IMG/VR virus record: IMGVR_UViG_3300024430_000007
Location: 1 to 30,632 of that record
Source: a virus
Direction: 5' to 3' (one strand)
Length of the DNA: 30,632 nucleotides
A program made the translations under genes and the position numbers. Under the pieces are notes generated by a model. That model had not been told where the DNA came from. It saw nothing but the letters and a program-made list of their open reading frames with translations, and did no database searches. Of the stretch, positions 7,055 to 14,888 are shown piece by piece (positions within the stretch are counted from its first letter, which is position 1; every line of letters starts with the position of its first letter).

Positions 7055-7785
7055 AGGAGGATCTCGCGGATGCGCGCCGCGATCTCCGGGGTCGTCTCGT
7101 GCGTGAACTGCTGGCGGTCCGCGAGCGGCGTCGGCAATGACGGGGCGAACGCCTGTGTGAAGCCCTCCATGAAGCTCTCGCCGGCCCAGTTCCAGTAGTC
7201 CTGCTCGCCGCTCTCCTCGAACCAGTCGGAGACGTGGCCCTGCTCGTCCGGCTCGTCGTGGTAGGCGGCGGCGATCTGCGCGCGCTGCTCGTCGGTCATC
7301 GCGCCGTAGTCGACGGCGTGCGCGCTCTCGGCGAGGAACACCTCCCGGGCGAGGTCCGGAGCGAGGAAGCAGTCGTCGTGGATCTCGACGCGTCCGGCGG
7401 GGTAGGCCCGGGTCGGCAACCAGTAGAGACCGAGGACGGCGCGACGCGCCTCACCGGGGGTCGGCACTGCGCCGATGTCGTACACGTTCGGGCCGCCGAG
7501 GAGGTGCCCGTGCTCCGTTTCGTGCCCGTGCTTCGTCAGGTCCTCCAGGTCGATGTGCCGATGAACGTGGCCATGCCCGTTCGCGTCGAGCTGCGCGGCG
7601 AAGCGGGACAGGTCCGCGACGGTGCAGGGCACTCGCTTCCCCGTCCTCTTCCTGATCCGGTAGAAGGGGTAGTCGCACGCGTCGAGCGCGCCCTGCAGCA
7701 CCTTGCGCCGTTCCTTGTCGGCGATCCCGCTGAAGTCCCACGCGCGCCGCTGATGGAGCCTGTGGAACAGCTTGAAGACTGTCAT
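7051..7785 (-). CDS. Zincin-fold metallopeptidase-like protein with degenerate active site, 244 aa
   Basis: The middle of the protein (residues about 145-210) matches the layout of phage ATLF/zincin-type domains: REVFLAESAHAVDYG, then a helix, then WAGESFMEGFTQAF. The expected HExxH reads AESAH, with Ala152 replacing the first zinc His while Glu153 and His156 remain; Glu203 is a plausible third ligand. The N-terminal 110 residues include a His-rich stretch (HGHVHRHIDLED). ATG 7785 overlaps the stop of the tiny basic gene (ATGA). Such domains often accompany MuF head proteins. This copy may be a structural or inactive relative, or may bind metal differently. Confidence 0.65.
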   Translation of the reverse strand: MTVFKLFHRLHQRRAWDFSGIADKERRKVLQGALDACDYPFYRIRKRTGKRVPCTVADLSRFAAQLDANGHGHVHRHIDLEDLTKHGHETEHGHLLGGPNVYDIGAVPTPGEARRAVLGLYWLPTRAYPAGRVEIHDDCFLAPDLAREVFLAESAHAVDYGAMTDEQRAQIAAAYHDEPDEQGHVSDWFEESGEQDYWNWAGESFMEGFTQAFAPSLPTPLADRQQFTHETTPEIAARIREILL

Positions 7786-7913
7786 CGGCGCCTCTTGCGC
7801 GGCTTCTTGCGCCAGTCGCTCTTGCGGGTCTTGCGGCCGTGCGCCCACTTCCGAGCGGCCTTCGGGTAGCGCGCCCAGAGGAACCGGCGCTGGCGCTCGG
7901 ACCGGAACGGCAT
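7782..7913 (-). CDS. Tiny basic head-module protein, 43 aa
   Basis: MPFRSERQRRFLWARYPKAA followed by an Arg/Lys tail belongs to a pattern I know well from phage head modules (small MPF-S-x-x-QRR-F-x-A proteins). Most of the C-terminus is basic. It may bind DNA or the portal region; the function is not established here. The stop overlaps the next start (ATGA). It is too short for most gene callers but is well placed. Confidence 0.65.
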   Translation of the reverse strand: MPFRSERQRRFLWARYPKAARKWAHGRKTRKSDWRKKPRKRRR

Positions 7914-7917
7914 GGTG

Positions 7918-8058
7918 CTACCGGGCGCGCGCTCTGCGGGCGCCCTTGTGGCGCAGCGGCCCGACGCGAAGCGCGCGACCGCCGGAGCGGCGCTGCACGC
8001 CCGTCGAGTGGTTGCGGGACTTGGTCGCCTTGCGCGGCGCGACGGAGTTCTTCGGCAT
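7918..8058 (-). CDS. Tiny basic protein, 46 aa
   Basis: ATG 8058 has AGGAGG five bases upstream, a near-ideal ribosome site. The peptide is Arg/Lys-rich and Ser-containing throughout (MPKNSVAPRKATKSRNHSTG and a basic tail). It sits between the MuF-like and the next basic gene. No family is recognised; a DNA-condensing or capsid-internal role is a guess. Confidence 0.55.
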   Translation of the reverse strand: MPKNSVAPRKATKSRNHSTGVQRRSGGRALRVGPLRHKGARRARAR

Positions 8059-8067
8059 CACGGCCTC

Positions 8068-8970
8068 CTACTGCTTCGACGGCTTGGCTTCCTCGAAGAT
8101 CGCTATGGGGCTACACCTGCAGCGCGTGCCGCCGAGGCAGTCCGCGCGGCCGGACGTCGGGAAGTCCGCGAGGACCTCCAGGAGCGAGTCGTACTCCTTG
8201 CCGTCCGCCTGCTCGCAGCGCCGGCAGGTCGCGGAGTCGAGCAGAGCCGAGCTGTAGTACCGCGCCGGAGCGTCCGTGGCGCCCATCACCGTGGTGCGCC
8301 CCGCGTTCATGCCGCCCGTCAGCAGCCCGTTGAACTGGTCGCGCAGGTAGCTGTCCGACAGGCCCTCCAGGTGCCCGGTGACCGCTTGCGCGACGTCGTC
8401 GGGCGCGATGGCGGGACCGGCGAGGTGCACGGATCGGCGGGCGGCGGCCTCGGAGAGTGACCGGGCGAGCAGTGTGGCGGCGGCGTTCGCGCGGGCCTCG
8501 AGCTGCTGCTCCAGCTCGGTCGTGTCGGGCGGCGGGATGGTGACGCCCTGCGCGTTGGCTTCCCGTATCGCTTCGCGCCCGGCGGCCTCGGTGACGGCAC
8601 GCAGCGCGTCGAGGAGGATGTCGGCGCCGCGGGCGGTGGCGGTGATGCCGGCGAGCGCGACGGGGCTGCCGGCCGCGGCGCGTATCTGCTCGGCGAGTTC
8701 CGCGATCTGGTCGGCCTTGATGGCCTTCCAGTCGTCGAGGAGTCCCGCGATGCCACTGTCGAGCGCGCGCTCCAGCGCATCGAAGTTGACGCGCGCTCGC
8801 TGTTCGACGGCGTTCGGCGGCCGGTGCGGGCGTTTCGCGGGCGCGCGGTTCTCCCGCGGCGGCGGCTTCTTGACGGTGGCGGGGAGCTTGGCGGTGCGCC
8901 GGGCGCGCTTGCGGCCCGTCGTGCCGGTCCATCGCCACGTCCCTGTGCGCGACTTGGCGCGTCGCGCCAT
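8068..8970 (-). CDS. MuF-like (SPP1 gp7 type) minor head protein, 300 aa
   Basis: The N-terminal 60 residues are basic. The centre is helical (about residues 60-200). The C-terminus has SATCRRCEQADGKEY, then GRADCLGGTRCRC, the Cys/His pattern (CxxC...C...CRC) that closes MuF/gp7 head-morphogenesis domains. A partly conserved GMNAGRTTVM segment precedes it. MuF proteins associate with the portal and capsid interior. ATG 8970 has AAAGGA upstream. It lies downstream of the portal gene, separated by two genes and a pentamer array. Confidence 0.85.
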   Translation of the reverse strand: MARRAKSRTGTWRWTGTTGRKRARRTAKLPATVKKPPPRENRAPAKRPHRPPNAVEQRARVNFDALERALDSGIAGLLDDWKAIKADQIAELAEQIRAAAGSPVALAGITATARGADILLDALRAVTEAAGREAIREANAQGVTIPPPDTTELEQQLEARANAAATLLARSLSEAAARRSVHLAGPAIAPDDVAQAVTGHLEGLSDSYLRDQFNGLLTGGMNAGRTTVMGATDAPARYYSSALLDSATCRRCEQADGKEYDSLLEVLADFPTSGRADCLGGTRCRCSPIAIFEEAKPSKQ

Positions 8971-8993
8971 CGGACCGTCCTTTCGTTGACCCG

Positions 8994-9275
8994 CCGTGCC
9001 ATGCCCGGCCCAACCGTGCCCGGCCTAGCCACAACCTGCCATTCCGAGCCTGCCACGCCGCGCCGTGCCGATCCCGGCCCTACCAAGCACCACCGAACCT
9101 GGCCTGCCGTGCCGAGTATCGCCACAACGGACCACGCCCAGCCGGTCCGGGCCCTGCCTTGCCCAACCTAGCCCTGCCTGCCGCGCCACGCCTTGCCATA
9201 CCGCACCCAGCCCTGCCGAGCCTGCCGCGCCGTGACCCACCTCACCGCGCCGAGCCGCGCCCTGCGCTGCCTGCC
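8994..9275 (-). repeat. Pentanucleotide-periodic array (GG every 5 nt on the transcribed strand)
   Basis: This fills nearly the whole 309-base gap between the MuF-like gene (start 8970) and the 144-residue gene (stop 9280). On the plus strand CC recurs every 5 bases, as in GTGCC ATGCC CGGCC, for about 57 consecutive units. Only about six units lack CC and there are four one-base phase slips. On the minus strand, the transcribed sense, this reads GG followed by three variable bases, mostly C/T-containing. The three variable bases are not conserved, so ordinary copying of a fixed unit does not explain it. Open frames within it are composition artefacts. Confidence 0.9.
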
Positions 9276-9279
9276 TTCG

Positions 9280-9714
9280 TTACGCCGCTTCGGCGTCCAC
9301 GTCGCGCCGAACCATCTCCATGAACTCGCGGAAGTGCTCCCACCGCGACTTCAACTGGCGCCACTCGCGCTCCATGTCCGCCATGACCAGCCGCGACAGG
9401 AACGGGTCCGCACTGACCTTGTCGAGCGGCTCGTAGACGTGACCCTCGTTGCCGCGTACGGCGTGAAACGCGCGAATAGACTGCTCCGGCTTCTTGTCCG
9501 TCGCCTCGCGGTAGACGACGCGCACCGACCGGATCATCTCATGCGCTTGCTGGCGCCGATGCGCCTCTCCCGCCACGGCATCGTCCCATTCCAGCCTGCC
9601 ACGGAGCAGTTGGCCGGCCTCATCCTGCGCCGCGCGCGCCTCGTCAACAACGATCTGCGGGGTGAGCTTGCCGTGACGGGCGTAGACCGTTTGGAGTGCG
9701 TCGCGGAGGGTCAC
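9280..9714 (-). CDS. Conserved actinophage protein of unknown function, 144 aa
   Basis: GTG 9714 overlaps the upstream stop. The sequence (RDALQTVYARHGKLTPQIVV near the start; EWDDAVAGEAHRRQQAHEMI and SIRAFHAVR in the middle; a C-terminal WEHFREFMEMVRRDV helix) matches a widespread phage hypothetical family I recognise by pattern but cannot name functionally. It is largely helical with conserved Trp/Asp and His. It is always found next to the following 220-residue family in my experience, as here. Confidence 0.7.
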   Translation of the reverse strand: MTLRDALQTVYARHGKLTPQIVVDEARAAQDEAGQLLRGRLEWDDAVAGEAHRRQQAHEMIRSVRVVYREATDKKPEQSIRAFHAVRGNEGHVYEPLDKVSADPFLSRLVMADMEREWRQLKSRWEHFREFMEMVRRDVDAEAA

Positions 9715-10373
9715 TCGATGACCTCGACGTCCCGCGCGGGGTCGATGCGGTACGTGCCGAAGTCACCGTCGCGCTCCGGACGCCACTCGCCGACTCCGAC
9801 GCCCATGCCGCCCGCGTCGATCAACGACAGCACGCTCGCGCGCGTAAGTGCCGACGTGACGTAGACAACCTCAAGCGTGGTCGCCCACTCGGTGAACTCA
9901 GGCCGGTAGCGCAGGTCCGTGCCGCCGCGGCCGACGCGCACGACGTCCTCGCGCATCTTCGGCTCGCCGATGATCCGAGCGAGCGCTTGCCCGTCCTTGC
10001 CGACCTCGCCGCGCATGAAGAGGAACTGCCGCAGGCCGACCTTTGTGACGTCCTTGCCGTAGAAGCGGCTCGCCTCAACCGTGGCAGCCTTGAACGCCAC
10101 GACGGGAATGCCGTCACCGCCGTCATGGAAGCGGTAGCGTGCGGCCTCGTACTCGGCCTCGGGGTCCTTCGGCTGCTTCGGGGTCTTGCGCCCCTGCATC
10201 GCGTCGAGCATCTGCCGCTTCGCCTTCTCGCTGAAGCGGTGCACGATCAGCGGTGTCGTCCCGATGATCGGCACGCTGATGACCTCGACTGCGATGCGGT
10301 CGATGTGGATCGCCGCGACGTCAGGGGTGGCGCTGTTGGCCTTGCCGTTGCTGCTGGTCACCGTGGTAGCCAC
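9711..10373 (-). CDS. Conserved phage protein with Gly-rich C-terminus, 220 aa
   Basis: The motif VPIIGTTPLIVHRFSEKAKR (residues about 34-55) and the C-terminal SLIDAGGMGVGVGEWRPERD followed by FGTY are strongly conserved in a large phage family of unknown function. The repeated Gly/Arg C-terminal loop recalls the glycine-rich loop of RAMP/Cas7-like folds, but this is only a visual resemblance. GTG 10373 follows AAAGGACCCATC, the same block as before the scaffold gene. It is adjacent to portal and MuF, but its role in packaging or DNA metabolism is unknown. Confidence 0.7.
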   Translation of the reverse strand: MATTVTSSNGKANSATPDVAAIHIDRIAVEVISVPIIGTTPLIVHRFSEKAKRQMLDAMQGRKTPKQPKDPEAEYEAARYRFHDGGDGIPVVAFKAATVEASRFYGKDVTKVGLRQFLFMRGEVGKDGQALARIIGEPKMREDVVRVGRGGTDLRYRPEFTEWATTLEVVYVTSALTRASVLSLIDAGGMGVGVGEWRPERDGDFGTYRIDPARDVEVIE

Positions 10374-10385
10374 GATGGGTCCTTT

Positions 10386-10466
10386 CTGCCCTCAGCCCAG
10401 GGCAGAGTTCTCAGATGACCCGGCGAGCGGGGCTGCGCCCGCCGGGGGTTTCCGCCCGTGAGGGCG
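10386..10466 (-). terminator. Cluster of three stem-loops after the portal gene
   Basis: In the 98-base gap after the portal stop, the transcript can form three hairpins: 10453-10466 (CGCCC/GGGCG), 10420-10445 (10-bp stem including one G-U pair, loop of 6), and 10386-10405 (CTGCCCT/AGGGCAG, loop of 6). The last ends just upstream of the next ribosome site. No U-run follows, so this is a probable attenuator, processing site or weak terminator rather than a classical intrinsic terminator. Confidence 0.5.
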
Positions 10467-10471
10467 AAGTC

Positions 10472-12133
10472 TTAGGGGGCGGCTGCAGTGCCGCCCTGCG
10501 CGTTCGCGCCGAACATCGGCGCCCGCCCGTTGCGATCAGGCGGCGGGGACACGCGACCCTCGCCGTCCTCGTCGATGAGCCGCATCTCCTCCTCGACGCG
10601 ATCCTCGTCCCATTCCACGTTGAGTCTTTCGACAGCGGTCCGTCGCGCTTCCAGGCGAGCGCCGACAAGCTGCGCGTGCCGCGTCGCCTCCTCGCCCTCG
10701 TCCTCCGGCAGGATGCTCGTCCGGATCACCACGGGCGGCTCCTCCGGGCGCTTCCAGTCGTGTCCGCACCCACCGGACTCCTCCGCGAGCGCGTCGACGA
10801 GCTGCACGGCGCGCAGGATCTTCGGGAGCGCGTCATCCCACGCCCGGGCCTTCCCGTCCGCCGCGAGCACGCTGTCCATCAGCCGCGCGCGCAACGCCGG
10901 GCCCGTCGCCGCGTCCTCCGTGTGCCGGCCGACCAGCTGCGGCGCGACACGGCAGCGCGTCAGGATCTTGTCCGTCAGGCCGCCGTCCCACGCGAGCATC
11001 GCGTCCGCCCACGTGTCCGAGAACTCCAGCACGCCCATCGGCTTGGAGTCGCCCATGTCGTCCGCGCCGGCCGCGGTCGTCGCCGGGGCCATGAACGCGT
11101 CCGGGAGGCTCATGCGACGCCGCCGCTGGTAGTCCAGGTCGCTCTCGCCCTCCCGCTGCGGTGACGCCATCGCGCTGACGACGTCCGCGGCGATCACGGC
11201 GCGCTTCTGCATCGTCAGCTCGACGTTGCGGCCACCGATACTCGCCACCTTGTTCAGTTCGTACAGCAGGTCGCGGACACCGGCGTACTGGGAGCGGCCG
11301 AGGCGCCCGGCGCGACCGTTCGCGACACGCCCGGCGAGCATCAGCGGCACGGCGCGACCCGACCGGGTGCGGACCTCGAGGCCGTGCTGCCACTCGTCGG
11401 GCAGGTCCGCGGTCGCCTCGTGAGCGGTGAGCGGCTCGCGTTCGCCGAGCTTCGCACGCTCGCCCTTGTAGAGCAGGTTGCGGGTCATGCCGCCGGTCTG
11501 GATCTCGACGTAGCGCCAGCGGGTATCGTCGCCATCCGTGACGCCACGACCGACGCGCCACATGCGCGTACCGGGCGGGTCGGCGTCATCGCCGACGCGG
11601 ACGACGGGAGCGTCGGGGGTGAGGTCGTCGAGGTCGTAGATGAACGCGGCGGCGAGCAGCTTCTTGCCGCGGTAGAGAGGGACGACGTTCGCGCGGGAGT
11701 GCCACTCGACGACGGGGTGCTCGTACGCATCCCGGTCGACGTAGATGCGCCACCACACCTCCCCTTCGGCGACGCACCGGCCGGCGGCGGCCTGCAGCTC
11801 ACCGGGTAGGTCGTTCTCCTCGACGACGTCGTCGAGGAGTTCCTGGTCGCCCTGTTGGCCGTCGCCTTCGGGGGCCTCGAAGTCGGTTTCGGCGCCGAAG
11901 ATCAGGTCGGCGAACGCGTCCTTGATGCGTTCGGGGAGCGGGTCGACGACGTACGGGAGGTGCTGGTGGCGGCCGTCCTGCCAGCCGATGACGGCTTGGA
12001 GGACGTGGCTGTCGCTTTCGCTGAACGCGGCCCATTCGGCGACGCGGGCGATGACGGGCTGCTCGTGCTTGAGTGGCCATTCGTCGCCGGCTTCGAGCAT
12101 GTCCTGCAGCGTGTCGGCGTACTCGCGGCTCAT
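10472..12133 (-). CDS. Phage portal protein, 553 aa
   Basis: The portal forms the dodecameric vertex through which DNA is packaged. Length (553), placement after terminase, and the sequence fit: N-terminal PYVVDPLPERIKDAFADLIF, a beta-rich centre with VEWHSRANVVPLYRG and RWRYVEIQTGGM, GVRDLLYELNKVASIGGRNVELT in the stem/wing, and a C-terminal acidic, disordered tail. ATG 12133 has GGAGG at optimal distance (GGAGGACGGATG). A longer reading to 12256 runs into the upstream gene and is rejected. A hairpin cluster follows the stop. Confidence 0.85.
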   Translation of the reverse strand: MSREYADTLQDMLEAGDEWPLKHEQPVIARVAEWAAFSESDSHVLQAVIGWQDGRHQHLPYVVDPLPERIKDAFADLIFGAETDFEAPEGDGQQGDQELLDDVVEENDLPGELQAAAGRCVAEGEVWWRIYVDRDAYEHPVVEWHSRANVVPLYRGKKLLAAAFIYDLDDLTPDAPVVRVGDDADPPGTRMWRVGRGVTDGDDTRWRYVEIQTGGMTRNLLYKGERAKLGEREPLTAHEATADLPDEWQHGLEVRTRSGRAVPLMLAGRVANGRAGRLGRSQYAGVRDLLYELNKVASIGGRNVELTMQKRAVIAADVVSAMASPQREGESDLDYQRRRRMSLPDAFMAPATTAAGADDMGDSKPMGVLEFSDTWADAMLAWDGGLTDKILTRCRVAPQLVGRHTEDAATGPALRARLMDSVLAADGKARAWDDALPKILRAVQLVDALAEESGGCGHDWKRPEEPPVVIRTSILPEDEGEEATRHAQLVGARLEARRTAVERLNVEWDEDRVEEEMRLIDEDGEGRVSPPPDRNGRAPMFGANAQGGTAAAP

Positions 12134-12438
12134 CCGTCCTCCGTCGTGGTGCGCGCCTCCGGCAGTCGCGCGAGCCTGAGCGCCTCCGCGAGCGCGGACC
12201 GGACCGCCCACCGGACGCGCTCGTCGAGCGGCTCGGGGCCGGGGACGACGCGGCACGCGCTCTCGATCTCCTGTCGGTCCTCGCCGCGGAGGACGACGCG
12301 GACGGCCTGGTAGATGCGGCCGTCGGCGTGGACGACGTCGCCGTCGGTGTCGGTCTCGGGGACTTCGTAGCCGAGGCGGATGGCTTCGCCGACGAGTTCG
12401 GTGAGCGGCGGCGGCATCCGCAGCCGGTGCGTGGTCAC
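12130..12438 (-). CDS. Unrecognised protein before the portal, 102 aa
   Basis: GTG 12438 overlaps the previous stop, and its own TGA overlaps the portal ATG. Residues about 18-60 show DTDGDVVHADGRIYQAVRVV, a short beta-sheet pattern, and the C-terminal half is a helix (VRWAVRSALAEALRLARL). No family is recognised. Coupling to portal suggests a head-assembly accessory. Confidence 0.55.
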   Translation of the reverse strand: MTTHRLRMPPPLTELVGEAIRLGYEVPETDTDGDVVHADGRIYQAVRVVLRGEDRQEIESACRVVPGPEPLDERVRWAVRSALAEALRLARLPEARTTTEDG

Positions 12439-12677
12439 AGTGATCCGCTCGCGGCGAGGATCACCTGAACGTCGGCCGGCAGTTCCCTGGACGGCGTCAG
12501 CGGGTCGATGCCGAGCGCGCGCAGCGTGTTCTCTCGGCGCAGCGCGCGGACCTCGTCGTGGAACTCGCGTGCACGGTCCTCCCAGAAGCAGCCGCGGCAC
12601 TTGCCGTCGAGATGGATCAGCTCGATGCCGCAGGACCCGCAGATCGGCGTGACGGGTTGGCGCTGGCGGCGGAGCAT
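12435..12677 (-). CDS. Small zinc-ribbon protein, 80 aa
   Basis: ATG 12677 overlaps the upstream TGA (TGATG). CGSC at residues 14-17 and CRGC at 28-31 make a compact zinc ribbon, followed by a helix (DRAREFHDEVRALRREN). One of two tandem zinc proteins between terminase and portal. The function is unknown; zinc ribbons in this position may contact DNA or the portal. Confidence 0.65.
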   Translation of the reverse strand: MLRRQRQPVTPICGSCGIELIHLDGKCRGCFWEDRAREFHDEVRALRRENTLRALGIDPLTPSRELPADVQVILAASGSL

Positions 12678-12940
12678 CACATCTCGTCCTGCGGCCCGGC
12701 GCCGGCGCCCGCCGCGGCGCGCGGCCGCCCGCGCTTCGGCTGCTGCTCGCGGATCGCCTGCGCCGCCTGCTCGCGGCGTTCCTTCAGCTCGATGCCGCGG
12801 CAGAACGGGTGGTAGTCGACGTAATGGCCGTGCTCCTCGCCGTCCTGCGCGGGCACCCAGGCGCGGGTGATGCCCTGCTCCTGGTCGTCGATGTTGTTGG
12901 TGTCGATGGTGTGCCCGCACCGCTTGCAGGTCGAGATCAT
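12677..12940 (-). CDS. Small zinc-finger protein, 87 aa
   Basis: ATG 12940 overlaps the terminase stop (TGATG). CKRC at residues 5-8 and later HYVDYHPFCRG supply four possible zinc ligands, though two are separated by about 35 residues. The C-terminus is basic then Ala/Gly-rich (QPKRGRPRAAAGAGAG). It may be a DNA-binding adaptor. Confidence 0.65.
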   Translation of the reverse strand: MISTCKRCGHTIDTNNIDDQEQGITRAWVPAQDGEEHGHYVDYHPFCRGIELKERREQAAQAIREQQPKRGRPRAAAGAGAGPQDEM

Positions 12941-14403
12941 CAGGCCGCCACCTTCCTCGTCGTTTCCACGCCCACCCGGAACCGGTTCGCTGCCGTCACC
13001 ACAAGCGCGACGAGCGCGTCCGGGCCGTGCTGGTCGTCGTCCTTCCACCACGCGCCCGTCGGGTCCTCCGGGTCGCGCTTGATCTGCTTCAGCTGTCGCA
13101 GCAGCACCGGGCAGTGCTGGCTGATCGCGAGCTGCTGCACCCGGCCCTCGTGCGTGTGGCGAGCGAGACGCCGCAGGTAGCTGCAGCCGACGCCCTTGAA
13201 CGACCGCCGCGCCCCGGTCGCGGTCCGTGGCGCCTGCGCGCCGAACGGGATGCTCTTCGCCGCGGGCCGCCGGAACCCGAGCAACCGATCAGCGGTCGCG
13301 TTGAACGTCCGCTGCGACTGCACGCCGGCCGCATCGAAGAACACGCGTCCCCACGGCCACTCCCACTCGTTCAACGCCAGCATCCGGAGCGTCTTCTCGG
13401 ACGGCTCCCCGCCGTAGTCCACGAACTCCCGGGCGACGAAGAACCCGCCGGCCTCCAGCGGCCATCCGAGGATCGCGTGCGTCGACTCCCCCCAGTCGAC
13501 GCCGAGATGCAGCACGCCGCCGGCCGGCTCCGGCATCGTGCCGTCGGCGAGCATGCCCTCGAACTCGCGACCGCGCTCCGCGACGGCGGAGAGATGCTGG
13601 TCATCGAAGTACCAGTCGCCGGGCTGCCGGGCGTCCCAGTCGCCGTGCAGCAGTTGCGCGCGGACCTCCGGTTCGAGCGCGGCGAGCGGCGCAGCGTACG
13701 CGTCCTGGTCGACGCTCGGGTTGTCCGGCAGCCTGGCGGGGATGAAGATGCGGGCGCGAGCCTTCTCCGGCGTGTCCTCCGGGTCGTCGGCGGCGGGGAG
13801 CCGGTCGATGAATCGGCGCTTCACCCAGTCATGGCCGGGCCCGCCGGGGTTGCTCGCGGCGCGCATCCGCAGCGGCACCCGAGCGAGCGGCCCGTCCGCG
13901 GGCTTGCGCAGGCGGCTGAACAGCAGCCGGTACCACGCTTCGGGGAACCCGGTGAGCTCGTCCCAGCCGATGAACTGCCACTCCGACCCGTAGTAGCGGC
14001 GGATGTGCGTCTCGGTCTCGCCGTGCCCGAACACGAGCTTCGCGCCGGACGGGAAGCTGTAGGTGGTCTTGTCGCCGCGCCAGTGCGCGTCCGTGTCGGC
14101 GAGCCACATGTGCGCACGGTGAACCAGGCCGCCGGGAAGCTCGTGCTCCGGCAGCGTGCGGCGCAACAGTAGTGCGCTGTAGCCGGGGACGTGCGCGTAC
14201 TGCAGGGCGGCCATGAGGAGCGCGTCGGATTTGCCGCCGCCGACGGCGCCGCCGTAGAACGCTTCGAGGCAGTCGAGCCAGAGGAACGCTTCTTGCGGCG
14301 GGTGCGGGTAGTGCGGCGTGTACGGGCGGGCAAGCGGGACGCCGAGCGGCGTGACGAGGTAGCGGTCAGTGGCGGCCGTTGCCGTTGTGGTGGCCGTTGC
14401 CAT
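12940..14403 (-). CDS. terL: Terminase large subunit, 487 aa
   Basis: This is the ATPase-nuclease motor that packages DNA into the head. Walker A is GGAVGGGKS (residues 51-59) and Walker B is FIGWDE (Asp148-Glu149). The RNase H-like nuclease shows LGVDWGES (Asp303), FFDAAG (Asp358) and HGPDAL (Asp462), giving the expected three acidic residues. Start at 14403 has GGGAG upstream and overlaps the small-subunit gene by 38 nt. A longer reading to 14718 is only a shadow of the small-subunit gene. Length is normal. Confidence 0.95.
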   Translation of the reverse strand: MATATTTATAATDRYLVTPLGVPLARPYTPHYPHPPQEAFLWLDCLEAFYGGAVGGGKSDALLMAALQYAHVPGYSALLLRRTLPEHELPGGLVHRAHMWLADTDAHWRGDKTTYSFPSGAKLVFGHGETETHIRRYYGSEWQFIGWDELTGFPEAWYRLLFSRLRKPADGPLARVPLRMRAASNPGGPGHDWVKRRFIDRLPAADDPEDTPEKARARIFIPARLPDNPSVDQDAYAAPLAALEPEVRAQLLHGDWDARQPGDWYFDDQHLSAVAERGREFEGMLADGTMPEPAGGVLHLGVDWGESTHAILGWPLEAGGFFVAREFVDYGGEPSEKTLRMLALNEWEWPWGRVFFDAAGVQSQRTFNATADRLLGFRRPAAKSIPFGAQAPRTATGARRSFKGVGCSYLRRLARHTHEGRVQQLAISQHCPVLLRQLKQIKRDPEDPTGAWWKDDDQHGPDALVALVVTAANRFRVGVETTRKVAA

Positions 14404-14884
14404 TCGTGCTCCCGGGGATGGCGCCGGCGGTCGCGAGGAGTTGGGCGGCGCGGGCGGCTCGGTCGGCGCCGTCGGTGGGGACGGTGAGCGTGATGGGGCC
14501 GCCGTCGGGGCCGGTGACTTCGGTGGCTTGCCGTGGCTTGCCGTACGCGCGGTCGAGCAGTTCGCGGGCGGCGGCGATGCGGATCGCGTGGTCGGCGACG
14601 AACTCGACGGTCGCGTCGTCTCCGCTGCCGACGACGACGCCGCGTTCGGCGATGAGCGCGTCGATGAGCGCGGCGATGACGGGTTCCATGTCCCGCTCGA
14701 TGCGTTCGCGGAGGACATCGACGACGCGGGGGCGCGGAGGGCGGCCGGAGCCGGGCTGCGCGCCGCTGAACCTAGCCTTTTCTCGGGCTTCCAGGTCGTG
14801 CGCGAGGCACTTGTCGCCCGTGGTGAGCGCCCATGCGCGGCAGGGCTTCCCGGCCCTTGTTGTGGCGGTGCAGCAGCGCTTCAT
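14366..14884 (-). CDS. Terminase small subunit, 172 aa
   Basis: This probably recognises phage DNA for packaging and hands it to the large subunit, whose gene overlaps the 3' end. The N-terminus holds Cys/His residues (CCTATTRAGKPCRAWALTTG, then DKCLAH) that look like a zinc-binding segment followed by basic GRPPRPRVVDVL. The central helices carry HAIRIAAARELLDRAYGKPR, typical of small terminase oligomerisation helices. The C-terminus is Gly/Asn/His-rich. Confidence 0.75.
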   Translation of the reverse strand: MKRCCTATTRAGKPCRAWALTTGDKCLAHDLEAREKARFSGAQPGSGRPPRPRVVDVLRERIERDMEPVIAALIDALIAERGVVVGSGDDATVEFVADHAIRIAAARELLDRAYGKPRQATEVTGPDGGPITLTVPTDGADRAARAAQLLATAGAIPGSTNGNGHHNGNGRH

Positions 14885-14888
14885 GTGG

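Noticed and set aside
9025-9240. Minus-strand open frame inside the pentamer array
   Set aside because: Period-5 DNA gives stop-poor frames in several registers; no conserved start, ribosome site or plausible protein.
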